Assembly (NCBI GenBank): GCA_014526335.1
Contig: JACTAT010000042.1
Coordinates: 1,164,510 to 1,228,509, forward strand
Direction: 5' to 3'
Origin: Chrysaora quinquecirrha
Taxonomy: Eukaryota > Cnidaria > Scyphozoa > Semaeostomeae > Pelagiidae
DNA: 64,000 nucleotides
The first letter of the stretch is position 1; the number at the start of each line of letters is the position of its first letter. A program made the position numbers and the translations under genes. A model generated the notes under the pieces. It did no database searches and was not told the origin of the DNA. It saw only the letters and a list, made by a program, of their open reading frames with translations. Positions 1 to 10,975 of this stretch are shown here, piece by piece.

Positions 1-424
1 AGTGCATCACATCAGTAAACACTGCATCATAGCAAAGGCTAAGAAGTATTCTTATGGGTTATCATCTAAAGTGACATAGGGTTTTCTTCGTAAGCACGCA
101 GGGTTATCATCAGTAGTGACAAGGGTTATTCATGCTAGCATGGGGGAACATTTTTTGGACATTTTCTTAAAAGCTTTTATATCTGACACCCATCAAGAGT
201 ATAAACATCACGAACAGATCAAAATAATTGTAAAAGTTGAATATATTTCAAGATATGCATTGAAAGCATCAGTTAGAGAGTAGTGCTGAGTTATCATTAT
301 GCTTTGACCACTAATTAATCAGCCTGAGGGATACAGCTGAAAGACCAATAGGATTGATTGAAGAGTTTGGAAGTACAAAGAGAAATAAACTTGAAGTAAT
401 GTACTCATTTTATTCAAGACTTAC

Positions 425-3400
425 CAGAGCTTTCTAACTGTGCAAGAAGTCGCTGTCGCTCAACTGAAATAAAACAAAATTTATTTATTCCTTTTGGTAC
501 ATTACCATTGTTAAGCCAACTACGATTTTTCTGAATATTTCTTGTTGATTTTATCTAAATTTGCATATATCACTACGAGTTATGTATAAACATTCTTAGA
601 AGTTATTCCATAGTCATCATTAATTGAATTAAAATATAAATATTTCATTGCATTTGATCTTTGCATTTCACGTCAACTTAGTTTCCTTAAACAAACATGT
701 AAACACAAATGAAAACATTTTTCAAACTTTAGAATATTGCACGAGATGCTTGTGAATATCTGCAAATTCATAGGATAAGGTTAGGATATTTGAAAAAAGG
801 GTCTTACTTCTCTGATGACAAAAATTGAACAATATCCTGTTGCATTGGAGAAAAGATCCAAATGTTCATTTCAACATCAGGTTTCAGAAATGTTTCTTTT
901 TAATAAGAAGACACAAACCCCTGTTCTGTGCCAGGGCCCACAGGTATTTTCAGTTCAGAGCCCCCTGAGTATCAGAACCTTTGAATTGACATTTTAGAGT
1001 TTACCGCAACAAAGCTTAAGATTTAATCAGAAGCAGAATTGGGGCCTTTCACATGTTTATCACATCCTAAATAGTGGCTTCAACATGAAAAAATAAAATC
1101 TGCTTGGGAACCGGCCTTCAGAAGGTTTCGGGCTAATCCAAAGGCTTGAAGAAATTTCCATGCAAATTCTAGAATCTTCATTTATGGGAGCAATAGGCTG
1201 ATCTGATATTCTTGAGATAAACATTAAAATGCCTAACCTGACTCATTATCTGAATCCATATCTTCAAATTTTTCCTTTTTGATGACCACATTATTAACAA
1301 AGTCTGTAACAAATATATAATTTTTTGCTATAGTTGATTTTATAGAAATGATCATAGATAATATGAGAAACTTAGCCCAGCAGATACGTAATTTATAAAC
1401 AGTGAGACGACCTGAAACCACCTGAAACCATCTGAAACGACCTGAAGCCACCTGAAACAACCTGAAACGAGCCGTCAAATTTGGAATCGAGGCTGAAACG
1501 ACCTGAGACGACCTGCTATCTTAGCAACGAAGTGTTAAGGTCAAGGGTTTTGTATTGTTCTTTACGCATTGTCGCATTCTTTTCTTATCACAATAGGAAC
1601 ACGTGTCAGTATCAAAGCGGCCATCCCTCTGGGAAGGTATTGTTCTTAATCTGTTGAAAAAAGTCACTGAAATTGATTGACTTGATATGATTTCCTGATC
1701 AAAAGGAGGAGTCTATTTTCAATAAAGATATTTGGTTGTTGCCGTTCTTCCACAAATTCCCATTTACTGTATAAGCCGAGGGCATTTCACTCTGCAAAAG
1801 GCGTCTGAGATTTTCATTAAAACAAAAGGACTTTCAAGGATTTCCAAGAAAACAATATGACTTGAGATTTTCAAGGAGTGAATTGCCCCTCGGTATAAGC
1901 TTTATGCGTACCTTTTTTAAATAAATAACCAGGGGCTTTCTGAATTTTTTCGCCTTTTCTTTTTGTTTTTTTTCTGAATTTTGTGTTTAACGCCAAATTC
2001 TTTAGATCAACATTTTGGTTCCGAAACTCCATCATGGAGGCATAGGGGGGGGGGGGGGAGAGGTTTGAAAACCGTAAAAACATTTTTTAGCCAAAATAGT
2101 TGAAACGTAGACCTACATGTTAAAACTCTTTTAAACCACACCGAAATGGCGAAATCACAAATTGAAAACCGTACTTTCTGAATGTAAAACCGTAAAACCC
2201 GTGATTAATTCTTTGAAAACCTCGTACGATTAATTGTCGAAAAACCCGGAAAACCGCCCATCATCATAACCCTCATGCCCAATGACCCCTTATGGATCGG
2301 ATAGACTGTCTTTCGCAGAAAATTAGGTGTCTGATGAAAGGACGACCGCTTTGATACTGACACGTGTTCCTATTGTGATAAGAAAAGAATGCGACAATGC
2401 GTAAAGAACAATACAAATCCCTTGACCTTAACACTTCGTTGCTAAGATAGCAGTTCATCTCAGGTCGTTTCAGCCTCGATTCCAAATTTGACGGCTCGTT
2501 TCAGGTCGTTTCAGGTCGTTTCAGGTGATTTCATCTCGTTTCAGGTCGTTTCAGGTCGTCTCACTGTTTATAAATTACGCAGCAGATATGGTTCTCCAAT
2601 TCATCACATTGTTGGCTTTGTTCACTGGATCGTCAACCGAGCTAGCTTTAAAGAAACCAAAGAAGCCTTAAGGCCAAAGACTGACCAATTTTCAATGATC
2701 TGTTGTCTCTTGTTCATACCACATGTAAATTTCCCCTTCTATTCTTGATACCATTCATGATTCATTTCACTCAAGGTTTTGAAGATAGGGATGTGTTTTC
2801 TATCTATTAACCTTAATTAATCAAAAAATTATGATTGAAACATTTAAATGACATAAGGGATGTTACCTGTGCTAGAAGTATTGTTCCTGTTTGGAATATA
2901 TGAACTGCTTGGATAATAGACCCCACAGCCCAAATCAGGCTGATATTCGGTTTTTATTTCTTGTCTGTTTGAAGCAGAAAAAAGAAACAAATCAATAACC
3001 TTGTCAGTTATAAAGAACAAAGACAAAATTTAAGGTTAACACAAATTTGTGCGTTTAAGCCTCACTCACTTAAGAGCTCGGATTTTATGTCCGAAGGACA
3101 TAATGAGAGGGTGTTCATGGAACGCATGTATATATGTGTGTATGTATGTGTGTATGTATGTATGTATGTGTAGACGCTTTTTCCTGCCAAACGTGTAACA
3201 ATAGATAAGCCACAAATAAGAGGAAGCAAACTTTGAAGTCGCCGTAATTGGTCATCATGAAAACCTATTTTTAGACAATGAGCAGCAAATAACGAATTTG
3301 TAAACATCCAGATGAGTCATCGTGGTTGAAGTTTTGGCAGAAGATTCTCAAAGCTCAATTAGTTCTCAAAGCTCTGTATTTGCATATTGCATAATAAAAT

Positions 3401-4951
3401 ACTTTTATTAGCCTTTTGCGTTGCGCATGTTGTTGCCGATGTCCGATGTCGTTCACAGATCAGTGGATGTCGAGGTCATATTTATTTCGATTGGGTTGTT
3501 GCTGTGAGAAGATTCTCGACGTTCTTATGCTTGCCAATTTTCGTGTTAAGATGGGAGGAAATTCATCATTATCATCATCATCATCATCTTCAACATCTTC
3601 ATCAACGTCGTCATCCTTGTCGCGAATTTTATCCCCGTGCTTGAGCGCTATAGGTGCTGCAAAAGAATTGCACGTAGCTGAAATGAAGATGATTATGATG
3701 ATAACGACGATGAGCGTAATGAAGATGATGATGATTATTAGTTCTGATTATGATTATGGTGATGATGATGATGATGATGATGATTACGAAGATGATGACA
3801 TCTTGGGAACATTTATTTGACAATTTAACATTATTAAAGAATTTGTGAACATTTAAATGATTTAAGAGGAGAGGAAGTTGTGGCGCAGTAGAAATTGCTG
3901 CTGATCTCGTGTGATTTTGTTTATTTTTACTGTTGTCATCATGATCATAATGATTATGATCATCATTATCACCTTGTCTTATTGCATAACAAGATATTTA
4001 GTGGGAAATCCCGAAAGAAATGAGAGTTATCAACTGCATCATGGAAATGTTTTCTGAATGATGTTGATGATGACGATGACAATGGTGATGATGATGATGA
4101 TGATGATGATGATGACAATGATGATGATGATGATGATGATGATAACTATAAAAATTTTGATGATGATAAACGTTCGATGATGATGATGATGACGATTGTG
4201 ATGGTGATTATTGTCCTTCAGACATTGCGATAGCGCGGCTACGTTTTATAATATTTAGAGTTGGATTTTAGTGGTATTGTGATAATTTCATGTTTATGGA
4301 GTATATGATTTTATTAAAGGTCTTTGATAGACATTTTTGTAAATCTAACTTCTTACCAGCAGTTCGACATTGGCTTTTTGTTTCCTATGTTGGATAGAGT
4401 ATGAAATGTACACATATTTAGGAATTCTCTATGGCTGTAACCAAAAATGTACCTCCTCTAGATTTTGCAAATTCCTTCAACCGTTGGGGGTAGAAGATGG
4501 GAGGGGAAATAGCAACTTATGGAAAAGAAAAGAAACCCACATAAAGCAAAAACAACAATTCAGTAGATAAAATAGCTACAGACATAAAATCTTGTGAGTA
4601 AAGGTATATATTTTACCTTGGCTCTTGTTTGATGCCTCTCAGAATATAATATTTGCATCGCTGGTTCACCCCGCCCCCTTTTTCGAACTGATATTGATCT
4701 GCCTCAGCCTCCCCAGTCACTTCACAAAATATTTTTGCTTTACCACCGTCCAGCAGCATTCTAAAATAATTTTGGTGCCATTGTGGCACAGATCCGATGT
4801 ATTCCTCCCCAAATGGCGTTTTGGAGATCTTGACGACCCTTTCCAACCCAGTCGCACCGAGTCTGCAATGAAATAATTCATTGATTTCGACAGGTGGAAA
4901 AGGGTAGGCATGTCTCCCTTTTACAACAGAATCCAGCACTTCAAAGTTCAT
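425..4951 (-). CDS. Partial multi-exon gene, paralogue of the gene at 37824-47865; function unknown
   Basis: I do not recognise the family. Exons read on the minus strand are 4951-4617 (ATG, 111 codons plus 2 nt), 2964-2867 (98 nt), 1303-1238 (66 nt) and 463-425 (39 nt). All are bounded by AG and GT dinucleotides, and the phases run 2, 1, 1, 1 without conflict. The first exon begins MNFEVLDSVVKGRHAY and ends near YILRGIKQE, almost as in the paralogue. Exon 2 carries QEIKTEYQPDLG. The 66-nt exon encodes DFVNNVVIKKEKFEDMDSDN followed by ES, an acidic stretch with an I-K-K-E motif. The 39-nt exon encodes VERQRLLAQLESS, which looks coiled-coil. The last donor is GTAAGT, so the gene continues past the left edge. 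The start is chosen because it is conserved in both copies. A nuclear protein is only an inference from the paralogue. Confidence 0.75.
464..1237 (-). other. Intron of the minus-strand gene, no other gene seen
   Basis: This stretch lies between the 66-nt and 39-nt exons. Read in reverse complement, parts around 720-870 and 1100-1170 resemble the plus-strand gene intron at about 40630-40920, including a shared run near ATGGAAATTTCTTCAAGC. This supports duplication of the whole locus and not just of exons. No reading frame here is convincing. Confidence 0.5.
1387..2579. mobile_element. MULE-like MITE, 1193 bp, 9-bp target duplication
   Basis: The ends CGTAATTTATAAACAGTGAG are inverted repeats continuing for about 245 bp on each side (1387-1630 and 2331-2579). 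The element is flanked by the direct 9-mer CAGCAGATA at 1378-1386 and 2580-2588. A 9-bp duplication with long inverted repeats is typical of Mutator-like elements. Both ends carry a 10-bp subterminal tandem repeat of the form CCTGAAACSA, about six copies on each side. No transposase can be read in the middle, so it is non-autonomous. It sits in an intron of the minus-strand gene, about 80 bp upstream of the 1303-1238 exon. A G homopolymer at about 2045-2059 is internal. Confidence 0.85.
3129..3172. repeat. Microsatellite TATG/TGTA
   Basis: About 44 bp of imperfect TATG/TGTG tetranucleotide repeat within the first intron of the minus-strand gene. Confidence 0.85.
3556..3810. repeat. ATC/GAT trinucleotide-rich tract
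   Basis: Interrupted TCA/ATC repeats at about 3565-3610 are followed by GAT/ATG repeats at about 3685-3800. They create long artificial reading frames rich in Asp, Ser, His or Ile, which I do not consider genes. Confidence 0.85.
4058..4202. repeat. GAT trinucleotide repeat
   Basis: Imperfect (GAT)n with interruptions in the intron of the minus-strand gene. It is a second, separate tract of the same repeat type as at 3556-3810. Confidence 0.85.
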
Positions 4952-5125
4952 ATTTCATAGACAACAACGCCAAATACCAAATCAAAATAAACGAAGAACG
5001 ATTTTACCTCATGCCAAACCAAGAACACGAAAACACAGATATTTTTGCCAAATATTTTAATGACCAGTCCAATATCAGCAGCAACTGTCTTGTCATGTGA
5101 GCACAACTGGGCATACCGGAAAACC

Positions 5126-5228
5126 GGGACGTGGGACCCCTAGGTGGGACCTCGAGACGTGGGACCCCTAAGGTGGGACCCCGGGACGTGGGACCCCTAA
5201 GGTGGGACCTTGGCACAGGGGACACCTA
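5126..5228. repeat. Minisatellite of about 32 bp
   Basis: Roughly three copies of a unit containing GGGACGTGGGACCCCTAAGG and GTGGGACC, upstream of the ATG of the minus-strand gene at 4951. Its position about 175 bp upstream of the start codon means it may overlap the promoter region, but no promoter element is recognisable. Confidence 0.75.
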
Positions 5229-5367
5229 GGTTGGCTTCGGGCTTTATTTTGAATTCGAAAACAAATTCTCACAATACCATGGACAAAAGTTTAACAAAGT
5301 TAATCCAGAAGAAAGGGAAAGATGTTGCTTTTAAGAGCGGATATTCAACATAACACAACAAGTTTCT

Positions 5368-5735
5368 ACACGTTTTTTTATAAGAACACTGAAATTGAAG
5401 AAAGCCATGCAATGTTCTTAATTTTTCCGATTTGAAGGCTCAAAATGTTCTTAACATGTTCTTAATTTTCTTGCTTTTCTTAAAAACTGTTGTTTTTTTC
5501 AAATTAGGTGGTAATTGCTACGAAAAGGACGTGCATGTAAAAATGTCACATATAGTCATAATGATTGATAGTTCACCTGTTTTCTAGAGATGAGAACAGG
5601 ACAGCGCCATTTAAGAAAGTAGATTTTAATTTGTTTCTAGCTTCACAAAGCCTTGTACTGTTCTTAGCATGTTCTTAACTTTTCAGCCTCTGAAGCCTTA
5701 TGTTCTTATATACTTTGTTCCTTATAAAAAAGTGT
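5368..5735. mobile_element. MITE of the ACACTTTTTTATAAG family
   Basis: The left end is ACACGTTTTTTTATAAGAAC and the right end, read inverted, is ACACTTTTTTATAAGG. The interior is rich in TGTTCTTA motifs. Related copies are at 16988-17334, 40955-41316 and 60899-61392, with weaker candidates at about 8400-8475 and 55820-56355. No coding capacity. The target duplication could not be fixed, so the superfamily is open. Confidence 0.5.
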
Positions 5736-6176
5736 TCGTTTAATCGTGTAGTAAAGAGGTAATTATGCAGATTACTGACTGCTTACAACTTGCCATGCTT
5801 GGTTGAAAAATCGATAGGCCTACACTAAACTAACAAAGACATGATACAAAGCGAAATATTTTAGCCAATTAGACTTCTCCTCGTTTGGTTAGTAGGTGAA
5901 AGACTTTGCTTTTTGCATTTTATATTCAAACAGAGGGCCTTTCTTGTGACCCACCTGACAGGTAGCCAAAAGAGGCGTTCCGGCTTTAAGGGCCTGATTA
6001 TATGAGAGTTTTTCAGCCCGGCAAAACTTTCAGCCCGGTTTGCCGAGGTGGAAACTCAGCTCGTTTATCTGGTGAAAGCTTTGTTGAAAACAAATTTCGA
6101 TTACATGAACAAGTTTCATCCCGGTTAGCCGAGTTGAAAATCTCAGCCCGGTTTTAACAAACGAGCTGGGATTTTC

Positions 6177-6657
6177 CAGTGGCGGCGCCAGGGGGGGGAA
6201 TGGGGGGGACTAGTCCCCCCACTTTTTCAGAAAGATGTTCTCTGAGATTCATGCAAATCCGAGGAGAAAACTGGGGGGGGGGGGGTCAACGACGTTCAGC
6301 CGACGTTCAACGCTGCTATTAACGGTTGTTGTTTCAAAACATTTTCGCTGAGATTGACTCTCGTGCACTGAGGTTTTTTGTGTTGTTCCAATAATGTATG
6401 CAGAAAGAGAAATCAAAGGATCCTAAGCCATTTTGAGACCTCAGAAATGACAAAACCCCGGGTGCTTCCGGGGCCTTCGCCCCCTGGACCCCTACCAGGG
6501 CGCTGCCCTGGATCTGCTGGGGGGCTTCCAGCGCCCCCAAAACCCCCAGCTGTTTTAGGCAACGGCCTGCGGCCATTGCGTGCATGCCTTCGGCACGCAA
6601 TGTACCCCTATGAAAAATATCCCCCCCCCACTTTTTTTGGAGCTGGCGCCGCCACTG
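6177..6657. mobile_element. hAT-type MITE nested in the Harbinger element
   Basis: The terminal inverted repeat CAGTGGCGGCGCCAG is present at both ends, and the 8-bp duplication GGATTTTC is at 6169-6176 and 6658-6665. An 8-bp duplication and CAGTGGCG termini fit the hAT superfamily. The interior contains G and C homopolymers near 6188-6210, 6273-6285 and 6621-6629, and is locally GC-rich. No transposase frame. Confidence 0.82.
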
Positions 6658-6770
6658 GGATTTTCACCTTGGCAAAACGGGCTGTAATTTCTCATGTAAT
6701 TGCAACACGTTGTGAAACAAGCGGGATGAAAAACCTGAGCATGCGTACTTTGACGAAGTTTGTAGTAAAC

Positions 6771-7031
6771 ATGGCGGCCATACGGTTCAGATGGGGTGCA
6801 GAAGAGAAGGTTGATAACCTTCTTAAAGCCATCTTAAACTACAAAGCTCAATGCCTTTACGAAGGAAAAGACTTTAATGCTGACAAGCAAACATTTTACA
6901 GCAGCGTGAGGGCAGAGATGGCTAAAATATATGTGGACCAACCAACTTTTTTCGGGCCTGTAAGCATTATTGTCATTGAATCGTTCTTTTCGGGCTACCT
7001 TTGTCTTTTTTGTCAAAAAATAGGTCGCTAA
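6771..7031 (+). pseudogene. Myb/SANT-like DNA-binding ORF fragment of Harbinger element
   Basis: From the ATG at 6771 the frame encodes about 86 residues, beginning MAAIRFRWGAEEKVDNLLKA. Trp, acidic and basic residues are spaced as in the Myb/SANT-like accessory proteins of PIF/Harbinger transposons. After YVDQPTFFGP a GTAAGC follows, so the last 20 or so residues may be read-through into an intron. A longer open frame extends upstream only because it runs through the nested hAT element. The second element gene, a transposase, is absent, so this is a remnant. Confidence 0.5.
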
Positions 7032-7390
7032 AGCCATGTTTCTTCTTGCCTCCAATAGCTTATGGGTCAAAAATAAGCCATTCAGTTGCAGCAACAGAAA
7101 TATCAACAAGTTAAATTGTGTGAGAACGAAGAGGACATGTTTGTGTGGCGCCATTTTTCTTTATACGAATTTCCCGCCAAGTGATCCGATTTCATCCCGT
7201 CTGAAAGATGATCCATATAATCGGAAATATTTTCACCTCGGCAAACCGGGCTGAAAGTTTTGCCGGGCTGAAAAACTCTCATATAATCAGGCCCTAAGTG
7301 GGAGACATAATTAACTCATTAATAGAATCATTAGCATCACTGTTAGAAAAATGTTTTGATGTCCTGACGTAATGGCTATCTCGAAAATAG

Positions 7391-7550
7391 TGAACGGGGA
7401 ACGGGGAATGGGAAATGGGTAATGAAGAATGGGGAACGGGGAACGGGGAATGGGGAACGGGGAATAGGAAACGGGGAATTGGGAACGGGGAATGGGGAAC
7501 AGGGAACGGGGCATGAGGAACGGGGAATGTAGAATTGGCAGTGGGAAATT
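7391..7550. repeat. 7-bp minisatellite GGGAAYG
   Basis: About 21 imperfect copies of GGGAACG/GGGAATG. The minus strand shows overlapping frames of Pro-His-Ser-Pro-Phe type, which are a repeat artefact. Confidence 0.88.
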
Positions 7551-10325
7551 TGAACTTGACTCTATTTCTACAAATATATTCAAATGCACACACAATTTCG
7601 GTTACAGGTACAGTTCTTTTTTAGCCCTGTCTTACTTTGTGAAATCCTCTTTAATGTTAAGAAATATGCAGAGGCGTAAAGCCTAGACAAGAGAAGAAAC
7701 ACCGGTTGCTTGTTTTCAATTCAGTATGTTTTGATCGTTGCATCTTTTGGGCTTCTGATTCCTAGCTCCACAGTGAAAATCAGAAAGAAAAATCACAACA
7801 CATTCAACAAAACCTTTATTATGAAATAACTTTTACATAGCAAAACCTTGATATGACAGACTTCATATAGCAATCTCAACAAATTTTCAAAAAGCAACAA
7901 ACATAGCAACAAATAATTCCCTTGGTGAATATTAAAAGGCCAGATCTAGACCATGTCGTTCTTTCAGGGTGGATATTGCACTCAATGAAGCAAATCTCTC
8001 TAGCAAAAAATATGATAACATTACTTGCTTGCCTGCATTGTAGACGTCCCTAACTAACTTTAACGTATTAAAGGATGACTATTTAGAACTCGTGGTTGAA
8101 GGTAAGGGGCCCTCTTCAGCAATTAGTTGTAAAGAATCCTTGTTTAAAGAACCCAAGAACTTTTAATGCTACCAGCCCAGATCATACTGACACCAGAAAC
8201 TGTTGAAACTTACACTACGGAGGTGAGTTAAAACGATCTTCAGACAGGAGAAATACACGTATGGTGTTACCAGTATGGGCAAACAACAGGTATTTCGATA
8301 TCTTAAGAATCGTTCGATATTATCAACATCTCTCCTTAGATGTAATTTATTAAGCTTGAAACCCTCAAAGTATCACATATATACGTTAAGAATATATACA
8401 GGCTCAAAACGATAATTTCTTAAGAATACTGAGGCTCGAAAAAATATAGTATTCTTATAAAAAAAAAGAGTCTACCCCTCCCCGCGCTAATTCAAACCAT
8501 GTACTAAAACACTCGTTTCTTGTAAAAAGAACGATTGTATTAGGTAAGTATGAAATAATGTCTTTCGTAGCAAAGCCGAACACTGTAAGTACACAAATAC
8601 TGCCGAGAAAGACAAATAGATAGTCTTAGCAATGATGGAAAATCCTGCAAATTCACTGTCTGTTGAGATGGGCAGCACAAACAGACTAAATCGCAAAAAA
8701 GGAGTCATAGACTATGTTATCAATATCATCAATATTTAGGAAAGCTTGTATTTCGGTAACAATTATAGTTTCTTAACAAAGCAGTATATGTGAAGCGTTT
8801 TAAACTTGCATATGGAGAAGAAGTTTCAAGTTTAATTTCATTCTTTCATCATACATTGACAAAAATACACAGCATTCAGAACCTGCAATTAAAGAATTTC
8901 CAATACTAGGATTAGCCTCTATCATCGAAATATGTATAAACAGGGAAAAAAAATTAGTTAACTATTTTTTATTTAGTTCATATTTGATTACAGTGGACAT
9001 CTTTTGTATTGTTAGAAGGACACAGTTATATGTTTGTAGCTTATACTGTAGTAGATAATGAAAACTTGTTGTGTTATGTTGAATATCCGAATAATAATAA
9101 TTAATCTGAACAATAATTATGGAATATAGTCATCTGCATAGCATGGGCATTCTTGTGATAGCTATGAAGGTTCTAGAATTCAATTCGTCATTTGAAGCAG
9201 GGAGTTTTTTGTTTCACGGGTTGAACGCAATGTTTTTCTATTGACTATGGTTAAAAATGAGTTCAAATTTATTAGTACAACAGGCCACATGTGACCACGT
9301 TCTTGCTTTTTCCCGCGATCGTCATTGATGCCTATTTTGCTTTAATTTGTTCCCGCTTGTTTGCAGTAATTTCCCTTTTCCTCAGATGTTCGTTTCTCTT
9401 TTTCAGTGCTTCCCTGTTTGTTCCACCTTGCTACCTCTGATTCCCACTTATTACCACCGTTTCCTACTTCGTTCCAATTTATTTTCTCCGTTTCCAAGTT
9501 ATTCCCACTTTCTTTCAGCATGTTCCATTGGTTCTCTTCAGTGTCGTGTGTTCCCACTCACTCATTCCACGAGTTCCCAGCTTTGTTTGTTCCGGATTTT
9601 AGCGCATTCTGGATAATGGCTTCCTAATGAATTTATTGTTCAAATTCTGCCAAATTCATCGCGAGTTCCGCGTTTTGATTTTTTGCCATATAGAAAATAT
9701 ATTCCGCGGGTTCCGCGGATTCCGCGGGCTCTGCGTTTTGGACCTGGCCGATAAACATGTTTACAGGAACGAAGAGTGATAACATCATTTACACAAACTA
9801 ACCAATCAAAATCATATTTACATAATCGGATTAGAAAATAAAATACTTTGCTTCAGCAACCATTAGTAAATGTGTTATACATATAAAATAGCAAGAAAAC
9901 AAAAGACACAAGCCGTGGGAAATACACTGCAGCTGCGCAGGGGAAGGTTTCCGCACACCCATAACTGGTGGGTCGAAACCAGGTTTTTAGAGATGAGTAC
10001 TTGGGCCGAGGGGCAATTCACTCCTTGAAAGTCTCGTACACCTTTGCTGGAAGTCTTATTGTTTTTTCGGATGCACATCCCGTCAACAAAATATACTAAG
10101 TACCCCACCCGGGTTTGCATCTAGTAGCTATATATTGATTATTTTTCTTCTTATGTTTATTCTATATCTTATTTAGTTCAGTTCCAAATACGCTTGTGGT
10201 ACTCGTTAGTTATTTTTTGGTAAAACGTGGGTTTTGACGAATTACAAATAAATGCTAAGCTATAAGATCTAACTATATACAAGAACAAGCTGAAACGATC
10301 TCACCCAAAATTGTAGTATAGGCTT
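7551..10325. other. Stretch without a recognisable gene
   Basis: No convincing exon was found on either strand. It holds a possible reverse-strand polyadenylation signal near 7813-7819, one end of a TTCTTATAAAAAA-type MITE near 8440-8475, a degenerate TTCCC-rich tract at 9330-9610 with TTCCGCGG repeats at about 9700-9735, and a segment at about 10010-10050 that recurs near 1865-1895 inside the MULE MITE and near 16290-16330. Confidence 0.5.
9330..9610. repeat. Degenerate TTCCC-rich tandem tract
   Basis: TTCCCACTT-like units recur every 10-14 bp with much divergence. Open frames of 70-89 codons on both strands reflect the base composition and are not supported as genes. Confidence 0.55.
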
Positions 10326-10975
10326 TGTTGAGAAACTTGTCTTCGTTTCTCTGAAAACTGATTCTACCGAATATTTCTGTAAGTAGAAACTCTTTGAGAA
10401 AAGACCACAATTGACGTTTTTACGTACTTCTTTCCTCAATCACCCAGTCTAACGATCTACGTGCAAATCTCGATACAATCATACACAATCTCTTAACAAC
10501 GTCTTTACAATCTCTCACAAATCTAACAATTCTCTTACACGATCTCCTGACAATCTAGTTAGAAGTACATTTTTAGTGCTTATATGATTAAACTCTAACT
10601 ATTGTTACAAAATCTACCAATGAGAATTAAGAATAACAGGAAAAGTATATTCCTTTCATCAATAACCGATTTACGTAGTTTCTAATCGTGAATACATTGA
10701 ACTATTATCATTTCTATGATTCAACGTTCGCGCCCTTCCTAACACAGCACCCAAGCGAGGCTGTTACGCAATGCGGATTAAATCTACAGGAATCCAATCT
10801 ACGTTCAGCTGAGAGAAGTCGTGAATCATTGAATCATACAGTTTTACACAGACGAATATCTAAATTACAAGTACAAAAGACTTTCCGTTTCTAAACCCAA
10901 TATCTACGTAATTCTATACTTCAAACTGCTAACACGTCTGTCTCTACGTATGTATACTCTGGGGTTTTCCCAACA
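10326..10975 (-). repeat. LTR A of the gag-protease BEL/Pao family
   Basis: A 650-bp LTR with TG and CA ends. It differs from LTRs B and C at scattered positions, for example an extra 9-bp GAATCATTG duplication near 10825. Confidence 0.8.

Larger units (their letters stand above)
5990..7294. mobile_element. PIF/Harbinger-derived element with TAA target duplication
   Basis: The ends are GGGCCTGATTATATGAGAG inverted, with CAGGCCC at the right end. The inverted repeats extend about 65 bp and contain CAGCCCGG motifs. TAA flanks both sides (5987-5989 and 7295-7297), the usual PIF/Harbinger duplication. A piece of a Myb/SANT-like reading frame lies at 6771-7031, but no transposase is present. A 481-bp hAT-type MITE (6177-6657) is nested inside. 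A fragment with related ends is at about 48190-48356. Confidence 0.8.

Noticed and set aside
1871..2485. Two 70-codon minus-strand frames inside the MULE-like MITE
   Set aside because: They cross the homopolymer and inverted-repeat arm and show no transposase motif.
3387..3823. Overlapping open frames of 64-134 codons on both strands with runs of Ser, His, Asp or Ile
   Set aside because: They arise from ATC/GAT trinucleotide repeats; no domain, splice pattern or start context supports a gene.
6378..7031. A single 217-codon plus-strand protein
   Set aside because: The first 131 codons lie in the nested hAT MITE and the Harbinger leader; only the part from 6771 resembles a Myb/SANT-like protein.
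7294..7595. Two overlapping minus-strand frames rich in Pro-His-Ser-Pro-Phe
   Set aside because: They are translations of the 7-bp GGGAAYG minisatellite in two phases.
9342..9627. Frames on both strands, one Asn/Lys/Glu-rich and one Phe/Ser/Cys-rich
   Set aside because: Degenerate TTCCC-rich tandem tract; composition explains the openness on both strands.
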